Shown: positions 25,868 to 34,612, counted from the stretch's first letter. The stretch: 36,961 nucleotides of DNA from Pseudomonadota bacterium (GCA_018823175.1 JAHJIY010000091.1:1-36961), one strand, 5' to 3'. Numbers and translations are program-made. Notes: a model not told the origin generated them from the sequence alone.

Positions 25868-27655
25868 TTGACCAAATATTTTCGTAATTTCCTGATCATC
25901 ATGGTCCTGACCATCGTGGCAGTAGTAGTTTACAATATTGCCACCATCGAAAGTAAACCGCCTACTATCAGTTACTCTTCATTTCTGAACAGCCTTAAAA
26001 ACAAGGAGATCAAATCGGTCTTGATCAGAGGCGGCGAAATAGTCGGCCAGGATATTTATGATCAATCTTTCTATACATTCTCCCCTGAGATAGCACCGAT
26101 CATCAACAAACTTGAAGCACAAGGAGTCACGATCACCACGGCCCCGGGCAAATCTTCTTCCGGCAGCTTATTTTCCTCATTCCTGCCATGGTTTATGATT
26201 TTGGCCGGTTTGATTTTTTTTGTATTCTCTCAACAAAAAGGAGACGGTTCACCTTTCTCTAAAGACAAGGGGATTATTGCCCCGGCCAAGGCGTTAAAGA
26301 TTACGTTCAAGGACGTCGCCGGCATCCCGGAAGCGAAAGATGAACTTGAGGAAATAATATCACTGTTGCGTGACTCAAAGAAATTTACTCGCCTTGGTGG
26401 ACGTCTGCCCAAAGGTGTTTTACTGCAAGGACCACCAGGCACAGGTAAAACTCTGCTGGCCAAAGCCATTGCCGGCGAGGCCGGAGTCCCCTTTTTCAGC
26501 ATCAGTGGTTCCGACTTCGTTGAGATGTTCGTCGGCGTCGGGGCTTCCCGGGTCCGCGAGCTATTTAAACAAGCAAAAAAAAATGCGCCCTGCATTATTT
26601 TCATTGATGAGATAGACGCGGTGGGCGGTCATCGCGCCGGCGCATCCTCCGCCGGCGGCCAGGATGAACGACAGCAGACCCTTAATGCCCTACTGGTCGA
26701 GATGGATGGTTTCCAGTCCGGTGAAACCGTTGTCATTGTTGCCGCCACCAATCGTCCGGACACCCTGGATCCTGCCCTGCTCCGGCCCGGGCGGTTCGAT
26801 CGAATGGTAACAATCCTTCCTCCGGACATTAAAGGCCGGCAAGAAATCCTTGAGGTATATGCCCGCAATATCACCATGGCAGAAAATGTCCAACTAAAAA
26901 ATATCGCCGGTGCCACTCCAGGTTTTACCGGAGCCGACCTGGCCAATCTGATGAATGAATCAGCCCTGCTTGCAGCCCGCATGAAGAAAAATGCGGTTGA
27001 TCTTGAAGACATTGAAAATGCCAAAGACAAGATAATGATGGGCACCGAAAGAAAAGGCATGGTAATCAGCAAAGAAGAACGCCGCATAACCGCTTACCAC
27101 GAAGCAGGTCACGCCATCATGGCCCGCTTGCTTCCCAACACCGACCCGCTGCACAAAATCACAATTATCCCACGCGGCCAGGCCTTGGGCATGACCCAGC
27201 AGATTCCGCTGGATGACCGCCATTCCTATTCCAAAGAGTACCTGACAAACAGAATAAAAATTATGCTGGGCGGCCGAACCGCCGAAGAAATCATTTTCAA
27301 TCAGTTTACGACAGGGGCCAGCAACGACCTGCAGTCAGCAACGGCAATCGCCACCAGAATGATCTGCCAATGGGGAATGAGCGACCATCTGGGCCCCAGA
27401 GCGTATACTAAAGATGACGAAGGTTTCCTCGGCAGCAACAGCGAAAAACTCCTTTACAGCGATGAAACGGCAATGGCCATCGACAAAGAAATTAACAGCC
27501 TGATTGAGGACTGCTATCAGGAGGCCATGATAATTCTGGAAGGCAGAATAGGCTATCTTCATAAATTGGCGGAAGTCCTGCTGGAGAAAGAAACCATCGG
27601 CCCGGAAGATGTCGACAAGATCATCCCCGATAATCCGTCTCATGAGTATAGTTAA
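25868..27655 (+). CDS. ftsH: FtsH family ATP-dependent membrane zinc metalloprotease
   Basis: This is a complete 595-residue FtsH. A first membrane segment (residues 7-24), a small periplasmic domain and a second segment (about 104-121) lead to the AAA+ domain: Walker A GPPGTGKT (188-195), pore loop with FVG (221-223), Walker B IIFIDEID (243-250) and the second region of homology [19 protein letters not shown]. The protease domain follows, with HEAGH (411-415) and the third zinc ligand near Asp487. It degrades unneeded or damaged membrane proteins. The start is TTG with GGAGG six bases before it. A sigma-54 promoter rather than a heat-shock promoter precedes it, and small membrane proteins lie upstream, so it is probably a specialised second FtsH; whether the genome has a housekeeping copy cannot be seen. 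Confidence 0.96.
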   Translation: MTKYFRNFLIIMVLTIVAVVVYNIATIESKPPTISYSSFLNSLKNKEIKSVLIRGGEIVGQDIYDQSFYTFSPEIAPIINKLEAQGVTITTAPGKSSSGSLFSSFLPWFMILAGLIFFVFSQQKGDGSPFSKDKGIIAPAKALKITFKDVAGIPEAKDELEEIISLLRDSKKFTRLGGRLPKGVLLQGPPGTGKTLLAKAIAGEAGVPFFSISGSDFVEMFVGVGASRVRELFKQAKKNAPCIIFIDEIDAVGGHRAGASSAGGQDERQQTLNALLVEMDGFQSGETVVIVAATNRPDTLDPALLRPGRFDRMVTILPPDIKGRQEILEVYARNITMAENVQLKNIAGATPGFTGADLANLMNESALLAARMKKNAVDLEDIENAKDKIMMGTERKGMVISKEERRITAYHEAGHAIMARLLPNTDPLHKITIIPRGQALGMTQQIPLDDRHSYSKEYLTNRIKIMLGGRTAEEIIFNQFTTGASNDLQSATAIATRMICQWGMSDHLGPRAYTKDDEGFLGSNSEKLLYSDETAMAIDKEINSLIEDCYQEAMIILEGRIGYLHKLAEVLLEKETIGPEDVDKIIPDNPSHEYS

Positions 27656-27890
27656 AACTCTCTGCCGCAGATAGCAAACATTGTAAGGCTTCACGCTTCG
27701 AGGAATACACCCTTCAGGAAGTACCCTTAAGATTATACTGCGGATCAATTGCCCCCTATCAAGTGGGAATTAAACATATCGACCGGGTTGGTTTTTGCGT
27801 TGCATGTTCAATAATTTCAATTAAATAACAAAACCATTCACCATCAAAATCATCTTGCGCCACACCACTTCCAACCAGCAAAGGACAATG
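27656..27890. other. Intergenic region after ftsH
   Basis: No gene is seen. CTGCCGCAG and ACTGCGG near 27662 and 27737 could pair, and two similar stretches (AGGAATACACCCTT and AGGAAGTACCCTT, about 27701-27728) look like a small tandem duplication. The ftsH transcript probably ends here. Confidence 0.4.
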
Positions 27891-27950
27891 TGTTGCAACA
27901 CCTGTTGCATGCCACACTATTTAGCTACACATTTGTAGCATGCAACACTT
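27891..27950. promoter_or_regulatory. Probable enhancer region for the cytochrome operon: TGCAACA inverted repeats
   Basis: TGCAACACCTGTTGCA (27894-27909) is a perfect 7+7 palindrome with a 2-base centre. A second TGCAACA is at 27941-27947, and TGTTGCATG (27903) pairs with CATGCAACA (27939). The region lies 130-180 bases before the sigma-54 promoter at 28077, as expected for binding of an NtrC-type activator, and shares TGCAACA with the 24433 site. Confidence 0.6.
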
Positions 27951-28076
27951 TCGTTGGAACCGTCGATTACCCCCGCTCAACCATCACCAAAAAAAATATC
28001 TCCCTAACCAGCTATTTCTCGCGATAAATCCAGGCAATTAAAATCAAGAAGTCATTTTTACCACCGATGAATCGCT

Positions 28077-28092
28077 TGGCATCATATCTGCA
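28077..28092 (+). promoter_or_regulatory. Sigma-54 promoter for the cytochrome/Fe-S/NrfD operon
   Basis: TGGCATCATATCTGCA has GG and GC exactly 10 bases apart and lies 70 bases before ATG 28163. Confidence 0.75.
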
Positions 28093-28162
28093 AAACAAGC
28101 AAATCAGCAAACAATAACGTCATTCGTTTTATTTCAAAACCGACCATAACGAAGGAGAAATT

Positions 28163-28690
28163 ATGACACAGGTACGAAAGAAAATAATCTTGCTGCTAAT
28201 CACCCTGGCGCTGGCAGGATGGCCTGCGGCCCACTGTCTGGCGGAAAGCGGTCCGGAATCAGCGACCCTGGACAGGCTGGCCAATCTTTACGAAGCAGTT
28301 AACTTCAATCATAGTGCCCACGTTGACATAACCGAAGGAAACTGCGCAGAGTGCCACCACCACACAACCGGTGCCGTCCCGACAAATCCGAAATGCCTGA
28401 AGTGCCACCCCGGAGGGCAGGAATCAGACAGCATGGCCTGCCAGGATTGTCACTCTGCCAAAAGATTTGAAGTCGCCTACCTGACGGAAATTGAATCAAA
28501 TACCCAACTCTACCACATCGACAAACCTGGTTTAAAGGGCGCCTATCACCAAAAATGCATGGGCTGCCATCAGACAACAGGCGGGCCGACAGGCTGTCAG
28601 GATTGCCACGTACGAAACGAAAAAGGGGACGAATTTTTTCATGCCGGCAATTTCAGCCCGGCGCCGGTTGCACATAATGGCGGTCATTAA
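28163..28690 (+). CDS. Periplasmic pentaheme cytochrome c (class III-like)
   Basis: The 175-residue precursor has a signal peptide (residues 1-27, ending HCLA) and five CxxCH heme motifs: CAECH (61-65), CLKCH (78-82), CQDCH (93-97), CMGCH (132-136) and CQDCH (145-149). Extra histidines for axial ligation are at FNHSAH (49-53), HHH (65-67), YHID and YHQK. The arrangement is like the cytochrome c7/c3 group but with five sites rather than three or four. It should pass electrons between periplasmic carriers and the membrane complex encoded by the next two genes. AAGGAG precedes the ATG. A dispersed repeat lies between this gene and the next. Confidence 0.93.
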   Translation: MTQVRKKIILLLITLALAGWPAAHCLAESGPESATLDRLANLYEAVNFNHSAHVDITEGNCAECHHHTTGAVPTNPKCLKCHPGGQESDSMACQDCHSAKRFEVAYLTEIESNTQLYHIDKPGLKGAYHQKCMGCHQTTGGPTGCQDCHVRNEKGDEFFHAGNFSPAPVAHNGGH

Positions 28691-28719
28691 GATCATCAAG
28701 CCAGAAAATAATTTCAAAA

Positions 28720-28775
28720 TATACCACAAGGGCATAAGTTTCTTACGAGCAGACGTGCTGTTCGACTCAGCTATA
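28720..28775 (+). repeat. Dispersed structured repeat, copy 4, inside the operon
   Basis: TATACCACAAGGGCATAAGT, then TTCTTAC and the hairpin GAGCAG-ACGTG-CTGTTC, ending GACTCAGCTATA. It lies in the 103-base gap between the cytochrome and Fe-S protein genes, so it would be part of their shared mRNA, where it could affect stability or relative expression. Confidence 0.75.
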
Positions 28776-28793
28776 TAAATCCAGAGGGAAGAG

Positions 28794-29726
28794 ATGAAAA
28801 AAATAAATCGAAGAAGTTTTCTCAAGGGAGGGTTAGCCGGTACGGCAGTAGTGGCCGGAACCGCTGTCAGCAAGGAATCTTCAGCCTCCCAAAGTTTCGG
28901 CGGCTATCCGGACAGCATGGGAGTGCTGGTCGATTTCACCAAATGTGTCGGGTGCCGCAGTTGCGAGGCAGCCTGTAACAAAGAGCAGGGCCTGCCAGCT
29001 CCGGACAAGCCTTTTGACGACATGTCGGTCTATGACGAGATCCAACACAATGGTCAAAAAAGACGGACCAGCGAGAAGGCCTACACCATCGTCAACCGCT
29101 ACAAAGTGAAGGACCGCGAGGCGGGGCCGGTATTCCGCAAATTTCAGTGCAACCATTGCAATGAACCGGCCTGTCTAACCTCATGTTTTGTCAATGCCTA
29201 CACCAAGACCAAGGAAGGAGCAGTAATTTACGACCCAACCGTCTGTGTCGGTTGCCGGACCTGCATGATCGCCTGTCCTTTTTATGTGCCGGCCTACAGT
29301 TATTCAAGTCCAATCAACCCGGTAATCAAAAAATGCATCATGTGCTACGACACCCGACTTAAATTCGGTCGTCCACCGGCCTGTGTGGAGGCTTGCCCTC
29401 AGGAAGTCATGACCTTCGGCAAAAGAAAAGACCTGATTAAAATCGGCAACGCCAGAATCAGAAGTAATCCAGACAAATATATCGACCACATTTACGGCGA
29501 AAAAGAAGTCGGCGGCACAGCCTGGATGTATTTGTCGGACGTACCGTTTGACCAAATCGGCTTCAACACCCATATCGGCGAACAACCGATAATTTCATAT
29601 GTTAAAGAGTTTCTGACAATAGTCCCCATGGTCTTGACCATATGGCCAGCCTTATTCACCGGTTTTCACCTGCTCGCAAACCGCAAAGAAGCCCTCAAAA
29701 ACGAAAAACCATCCGGCAAGGAATAG
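28794..29726 (+). CDS. HybA-like periplasmic Fe-S subunit with Tat signal
   Basis: The 310-residue protein begins with a twin-arginine signal (RRSFLKGG at residues 6-13), so it is exported folded. Four 4Fe-4S clusters are indicated by C51/C54/C57/C61, C119/C122/C127/C131, C151/C154/C157/C161 and C181/C184/C197/C201. A C-terminal hydrophobic segment (about 272-295) anchors it in the membrane, as in HybA. It would connect the NrfD quinone-reactive subunit to the cytochrome. NrfD starts 12 bases after its stop. GAGGGAAGAG precedes the ATG. Confidence 0.94.
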   Translation: MKKINRRSFLKGGLAGTAVVAGTAVSKESSASQSFGGYPDSMGVLVDFTKCVGCRSCEAACNKEQGLPAPDKPFDDMSVYDEIQHNGQKRRTSEKAYTIVNRYKVKDREAGPVFRKFQCNHCNEPACLTSCFVNAYTKTKEGAVIYDPTVCVGCRTCMIACPFYVPAYSYSSPINPVIKKCIMCYDTRLKFGRPPACVEACPQEVMTFGKRKDLIKIGNARIRSNPDKYIDHIYGEKEVGGTAWMYLSDVPFDQIGFNTHIGEQPIISYVKEFLTIVPMVLTIWPALFTGFHLLANRKEALKNEKPSGKE

Positions 29727-29738
29727 GGAGGAATTAAA

Positions 29739-30995
29739 ATGAATAATCTCGCAAAAAACGGCTTTTCGCCGGTGGTGTCTCACCAGAAAAAGGACGGCAC
29801 CACCTGGACGGTTAAAGAAAAAATATTACTCGGCCTAACCCCAAAAGACTACCTGGCCCAACAATTTAAAAACCCGTTTAACTGGATCCTGGCGGTCATC
29901 TACGCGATCGGCCTGCCGATAATTATCGGGCGCTTCATTTACGGCCTGGGCTGGGTAACCCACAGCTCATACGACTATCCCTGGGGTCTTTTTCTGGGCT
30001 TTGGCCTGTTCACCATGGTTCCACTTTCCGCCTCCGGATTCATGATGGGCACCACGGTTGAATTGTTCGGTCGCAAGGACTTTAAACCGATTGAACGATT
30101 GGGTCTGCTCAACGGTCTACTGGGTTACCTGTTCGCTGTTGTGTTTCTCCAGATCGACCTGGGTCAGCCCTGGCGACTCATTTACCCGATGTTTGTCTCC
30201 TTGGGTCCGGCCGCCATCCTGTTTCTGGTCGCCTGGCATGTCGCGACTTATCTCTCCTGCCAGGTCGCGGAACTGGTCCCGGCCTTTGCCGAGTGGATGG
30301 GTCTGCCGCGGGCCAAAAAATTCATTAAAAGTATGGTATTAGGGCTGACCGTGGCCGGAATTATCCTTTCCACTCTGCATCAGGGCGCCTTGGGAGGTCT
30401 TTTCACATACGCCCCGGGCAAGGTCCACCCGCTATGGTATTCCTCACCGTTCATGTGGTTCCATTTTTTCTGCTCGGCTATCTTTGCCGGACTCTCCATG
30501 CTGATTGTAGTCAGCACTTTCTGCAAATGGTTCATGCGCTGGCGCTGCGACCAGACATTTCTTAAAAGCCTCGACCGGCTTACCCTTGGACTGTCAAAAG
30601 GTGCGGCCCTGGCCCTGGCCACCTATCTGGTAATCAAAATTATCGCCATCGCCCATGATAATGACTGGAGCTACATCTTCACCGGCTGGGGACAATGGTT
30701 CATTCTGGAAATTTCCGTCGGAGTCATTCTGCCCCTTGTCCTGTATACCATGGCCTTAAGGAACGGCTCGCCCGCTCTGGCCAGAACCAGTGCCTTCATC
30801 GCGGTCGGCGGCATTGTCCTTAACCGATTGAACACGGCTTTAATTACATTTAACTGGGATCTATATCAGGAAATTCCGCACTGGCGAGAGATGGTAATTG
30901 TCGTGACCGTATATGCAACCTACATCGTAGTTTATCGTGCCATCCTGGCCCGGATGCCAATCCTTTTTTCATGGAAAGAAAAACCGGATCAATGA
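29739..30995 (+). CDS. NrfD/HybB family integral membrane subunit
   Basis: The 418-residue protein has about ten membrane segments and the NrfD/HybB signatures, including ILSTLHQGALGGLFTYAPGK and HPLWYSSPFMWFHFF near residues 211-245. The family exchanges electrons with menaquinone and may move protons. With the cytochrome and the HybA-like protein it forms a complete quinone:cytochrome oxidoreductase of the type common in sulfate reducers; no catalytic molybdenum or nickel subunit is encoded here. The direction of electron flow cannot be told. GGGAGGA precedes the ATG. Confidence 0.94.
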   Translation: MNNLAKNGFSPVVSHQKKDGTTWTVKEKILLGLTPKDYLAQQFKNPFNWILAVIYAIGLPIIIGRFIYGLGWVTHSSYDYPWGLFLGFGLFTMVPLSASGFMMGTTVELFGRKDFKPIERLGLLNGLLGYLFAVVFLQIDLGQPWRLIYPMFVSLGPAAILFLVAWHVATYLSCQVAELVPAFAEWMGLPRAKKFIKSMVLGLTVAGIILSTLHQGALGGLFTYAPGKVHPLWYSSPFMWFHFFCSAIFAGLSMLIVVSTFCKWFMRWRCDQTFLKSLDRLTLGLSKGAALALATYLVIKIIAIAHDNDWSYIFTGWGQWFILEISVGVILPLVLYTMALRNGSPALARTSAFIAVGGIVLNRLNTALITFNWDLYQEIPHWREMVIVVTVYATYIVVYRAILARMPILFSWKEKPDQ

Positions 30996-31020
30996 TAAAC
31001 TATAGTTGACGGCTTTACCC

Positions 31021-31050
31021 TGTCGGTTGCCGGATTCTCGGCAGCCGACA
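31021..31050 (+). terminator. Strong hairpin after the NrfD gene
   Basis: TGTCGGTTGCCG and CGGCAGCCGACA form a 12-bp stem (one G-T pair) with the 6-base loop GATTCT, followed by ATCCCCTTT. It probably ends or reduces transcription before the kinase gene that begins 26 bases later. Confidence 0.7.
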
Positions 31051-31076
31051 ATCCCCTTTCGTGGTGAGAAAAGGAT

Positions 31077-32498
31077 ATGAGCACAACTCTAAAAAAATCA
31101 ATTACCCTTTCTTGTTTTATTATCTTTATTGTTCTGGGTTGCCTTCTCACCCTGTGGTTCCGGCAGCGACAGACGATAGAACATCATCAAGCCATTGTTG
31201 AGCAGACCGAAAAGGTAAACTTCCAGTTCGCGATCATCCGCGAGCACATAATAGAATCAATCCTTGGCGGGAACCTGCAGCAGCTCCCGGGTATTGCCCA
31301 GGAAATGGAAGGACTGAACCAAAACATCTCAAAAATCATCGCCAACGCCCATATTCCGGATGAGTACAAACTTACCTTTATCAATCAAATCAATATTCCG
31401 GGGACCATCCTGCTGATCCGTCAGATCGACAGCGACAAACCGGATCCGGAAAAACTCCGCCAGCTTAACCAGGAAACAAGAGTCCTTGGCGAGCGACTGA
31501 TGCTCTTCGACCGGGTGACCCTGAACTACGCCAAACAATCGATTTTTGCCCTGCAGTCGATCATCATCGGCACTCTCGCCCTGTCTGTTTTTACCCTGGT
31601 AATCGTCATGACCATTTTTTACCGACGAATGGCGGTGCCGATCATGAGCCTTGCCCGGCAGACCGCAGAGGTTAAAGACGGCAAAAGCGCCGATCTCTCT
31701 ATGCCGCCGGGTTGCGCCGAAACCGATGCGCTCGCCACCTTCACCAAGGATCTGCTCGATTACCGGGAAACCGGCCGGGCCGAAATATTTCGTGCTTCAC
31801 AACTGGCTTCTTTAGGAGAAATGGCGGCCGATGTAGCCCACGAGATCAACAACCTGAGCAACGGAATCATTAATTATGCCCAGATCCTGGCTGACGAAAA
31901 CGATGACGACAAACTGCAACCAGACCACAATCTTCTGGTCGGCAAAATCATCAAGGAAGGAGAAAGAATCGCCTCGATCTCCGGCAAACTTCTGTCCTAC
32001 AGCGAAAGCCAGTTTGTCGGCCACGAGCAACTTGACCTTAACCAGTTAATCGAAGAAGCCCTGGCCCTGACCCAACATCGCTTCCGCAGCGACGGCATTC
32101 AGGTGATCAAACAACTGCAGCCGGAGCTTCCTGCCTTTTCCGGCAATGCCCAGCAAATCAAACACCTGTTCCTGAACCTGATCAATAATTCCCGCCACGC
32201 CCTTAATCTGCGCTTTCCGGGAAAAGACGATAAAAAATTATTGGAAGTCCAAAGCGAAATTGTAATCAGCAAAGGGGAGAAATGTTTACGCGCCACCATA
32301 ACCGACCATGGCCAGGGAATCAGTCCCCAGGATATCGAACATGTCTTTGATCCTAATTTCAGCACCAAACCACCGGGAACGAGCTCGGGATTGGGTCTTT
32401 CCATCAGCCGGGAAATCGCCGCCGAACATAAGGGTAAAATATGGATCGACAGCGAAGTTGATGATCACACAACGGTAAGAATCGACTTGCCGATCTGA
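31077..32498 (+). CDS. Membrane sensor histidine kinase (NtrB-like transmitter)
   Basis: The 473-residue protein has membrane segments at about 9-27 and 160-182, which enclose a helical periplasmic sensor of about 130 residues. A HAMP-like linker follows (about 183-230), then HisKA with His255 (LGEMAADVAHEINNLSNGI) and HATPase with NLINNSRHAL, DHGQGIS and SSGLGLSIS. The transmitter resembles those at 20160 and 32564, including EGERIASI after the HisKA box. No response regulator is encoded beside it, and the activator at 22387 is the nearest NtrC-type partner. It lies just downstream of the NrfD operon, AAAGGA stands before its ATG, and it may respond to that complex. Confidence 0.9.
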   Translation: MSTTLKKSITLSCFIIFIVLGCLLTLWFRQRQTIEHHQAIVEQTEKVNFQFAIIREHIIESILGGNLQQLPGIAQEMEGLNQNISKIIANAHIPDEYKLTFINQINIPGTILLIRQIDSDKPDPEKLRQLNQETRVLGERLMLFDRVTLNYAKQSIFALQSIIIGTLALSVFTLVIVMTIFYRRMAVPIMSLARQTAEVKDGKSADLSMPPGCAETDALATFTKDLLDYRETGRAEIFRASQLASLGEMAADVAHEINNLSNGIINYAQILADENDDDKLQPDHNLLVGKIIKEGERIASISGKLLSYSESQFVGHEQLDLNQLIEEALALTQHRFRSDGIQVIKQLQPELPAFSGNAQQIKHLFLNLINNSRHALNLRFPGKDDKKLLEVQSEIVISKGEKCLRATITDHGQGISPQDIEHVFDPNFSTKPPGTSSGLGLSISREIAAEHKGKIWIDSEVDDHTTVRIDLPI

Positions 32499-32563
32499 TC
32501 GATCGCTGACCATAAACCAAAAGACAACCAGCCGCTCGAAGCTATCTTTTGCCGCCTTGCAGA

Positions 32564-34612
32564 TTACACCTCGCCATTTATCTCGCCGCCCTTTCTGGTC
32601 ACCGGCAGATCTACCGTTACTGAAGTATGATGATTCACCACACTTTCAACATGCAGATAACCATGGTGATTGTGAACAAGGTCCCGGCTAATACTAAGGC
32701 CCAGGCCGGTTCCAAGACCGGCCGGCTTGGTACTGAACAGCGATTCGAAAATGTGGTCAATAATCTCCGATGGAATACCGCAGCCATAATCAGTGATCGT
32801 CGTTCGAATCATATCGCCACCGCCCAAATCAACCACGCTGCTCTTGATATCAAGACGCTTGCCCTTATCCGGCCCATGATACTTCTCATTAAGAGCGTAA
32901 CGGGCATTACTCAAAAGATTCAAGAAAACCTGCTGCAGATGCTGAGGGTTTCCGCGCAAAACCGGTAAATCATCAGGAACATCAACCGCCAGGACAATAC
33001 CCTCCTTGGTTAACTGATGCTTAACAAGTGAGATACTATCGGCAATTATCTCCTTGAGGCGAACTTCGTCAACGTCCTCATCTTGCTGGCGGGCAAAAGA
33101 CAACAAGTTGCGGACAATACCGGCGACCCTCTCCCCTTCTTTAATCAGACGACCGAGCAACTCACTGTATTCCTGCTGGCCACTCTCTTCACATTCATCC
33201 TTCATGATCTGGGCATAATTAATGACCCCGTTGATCGGGTTATTGATCTCATGAGCCACCCCGGCCGCCAGCTCTCCGATCGCGGCCAATTTGCCGGCCT
33301 GTAAGGCCTCTGCTTTTCTGATTTTTTCGTCGGTAATATCCCGAACCATAACAATATAAAATTTCTTGAGCCCGAACCGCATTTTACTAACTGATACTTC
33401 CAAAGGAAACGTCGAGTCATCTTTTCTCTTACCCTTAATCTCCCGGGGCCCGCCGGTATGGATATCAACCATCGTTCCATCTTTACTATCAGAATCGCCG
33501 GCCCCTTTCATTCCTTCCGCCAGAATCTCGACATCATTCCCGGTCAAATCATCCGGTTGGTAACCAAACATCATGGCCGCCGCAATATTGACGGAATCGA
33601 TTACCGCCTCCTCATCCAGAATAACCAGGCCATCATGCATATTATCAATTATGGTCCGGAGTCTGGCCTCCGCCTCCTCTCTCTCTCTGATCGACAGACT
33701 GACCCGATTTGACCCCAGAAACATCCCGAGCAGACCCAAAATCCAAAGACAGACATGACCAAAGGCAAAAACCAGAATATCCTTCCGGGACAGGGCATTC
33801 AAATGGGCCATGGGCACGGAAACACTGATCCCGCCTCGGATATCCCCCTCTTCATAGCCCTGCGAGGCATGACACTTGAGGCAACCAACCTCCGTGATCA
33901 TCGGTCGCATCAACCGTAAATAGGGCTGACCGTCAATTTCCTCAATCGCGCTGACCTCGGTCTTGCCTTCCTCAAATGACTCAAGGGCTTTTTCCTCCCA
34001 GGGGTCAGCGGCATTCTCCAACCGAATCGGATCCAGGCTGGTGATATGCCCCAGCACGCCGAATTTGGTGGATTGCATCTCATAAACCTGACGGATCATG
34101 TACTCGGGATTAACCAGAGTCAATTTCTGGCCGGAAAGAGTTTCAACCTTGTACTCCGGGATGTGACGCAAATATCGATTGGGCTTGGTCCACTCGGTTA
34201 TCGGCACAAAGACGCCATCATGGCCGGTCGCCCACCGATAATAGTTAAGGTCTTTCTCATAAATAGTCCGCGCCTCCTGCAAGGCAATCTCGGTATTGGC
34301 CTGTCTCTCACTGACCACGTCCCAGGCCAGCGAGGCAAACACGATTACCGTCCAGACGATGGCCATAAACCAGACATAAACCACCAGCTCAGAAGACTTT
34401 ATTTCATCGGAGGTCCGAATATTGGCTTCCATGATCACGCAGAGAATGGCGGTCAAAAAAGCCATCATGCCGCCGACCACAATATGTTCCAGATCTAAAT
34501 AGGGGATTTCCGGATGCAGGACCAGATCCATCAAGCCATTGACGTTACCCATCATGGAGATGATCAGGATATAGAGGATAATTCGAAATATACCGGCAGA
34601 TTTTTTAAGCAC
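32564..34612 (-). CDS. Membrane sensor histidine kinase with c-type heme sensor domain and PAS
   Basis: The 682-residue protein has three N-terminal membrane segments (about 7-30, 43-62, 76-98). A periplasmic domain of the DUF3365/Tll0287 kind (about 100-275) holds one heme-binding motif, CLKCH (244-248), and another membrane segment follows at 278-300. Then come a PAS domain (about 313-428), HisKA with His454 (IGELAAGVAHEINNPINGV) and HATPase with NLLSNARYAL, DYGCGIP and GTGLGLSIS. Covalent heme sensors of this layout detect redox state or gases. The transmitter is very like that of the 20160 kinase. The start is GTG with AAGGAAG before it, divergent from queC. Confidence 0.93.
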   Translation of the reverse strand: MLKKSAGIFRIILYILIISMMGNVNGLMDLVLHPEIPYLDLEHIVVGGMMAFLTAILCVIMEANIRTSDEIKSSELVVYVWFMAIVWTVIVFASLAWDVVSERQANTEIALQEARTIYEKDLNYYRWATGHDGVFVPITEWTKPNRYLRHIPEYKVETLSGQKLTLVNPEYMIRQVYEMQSTKFGVLGHITSLDPIRLENAADPWEEKALESFEEGKTEVSAIEEIDGQPYLRLMRPMITEVGCLKCHASQGYEEGDIRGGISVSVPMAHLNALSRKDILVFAFGHVCLWILGLLGMFLGSNRVSLSIREREEAEARLRTIIDNMHDGLVILDEEAVIDSVNIAAAMMFGYQPDDLTGNDVEILAEGMKGAGDSDSKDGTMVDIHTGGPREIKGKRKDDSTFPLEVSVSKMRFGLKKFYIVMVRDITDEKIRKAEALQAGKLAAIGELAAGVAHEINNPINGVINYAQIMKDECEESGQQEYSELLGRLIKEGERVAGIVRNLLSFARQQDEDVDEVRLKEIIADSISLVKHQLTKEGIVLAVDVPDDLPVLRGNPQHLQQVFLNLLSNARYALNEKYHGPDKGKRLDIKSSVVDLGGGDMIRTTITDYGCGIPSEIIDHIFESLFSTKPAGLGTGLGLSISRDLVHNHHGYLHVESVVNHHTSVTVDLPVTRKGGEINGEV

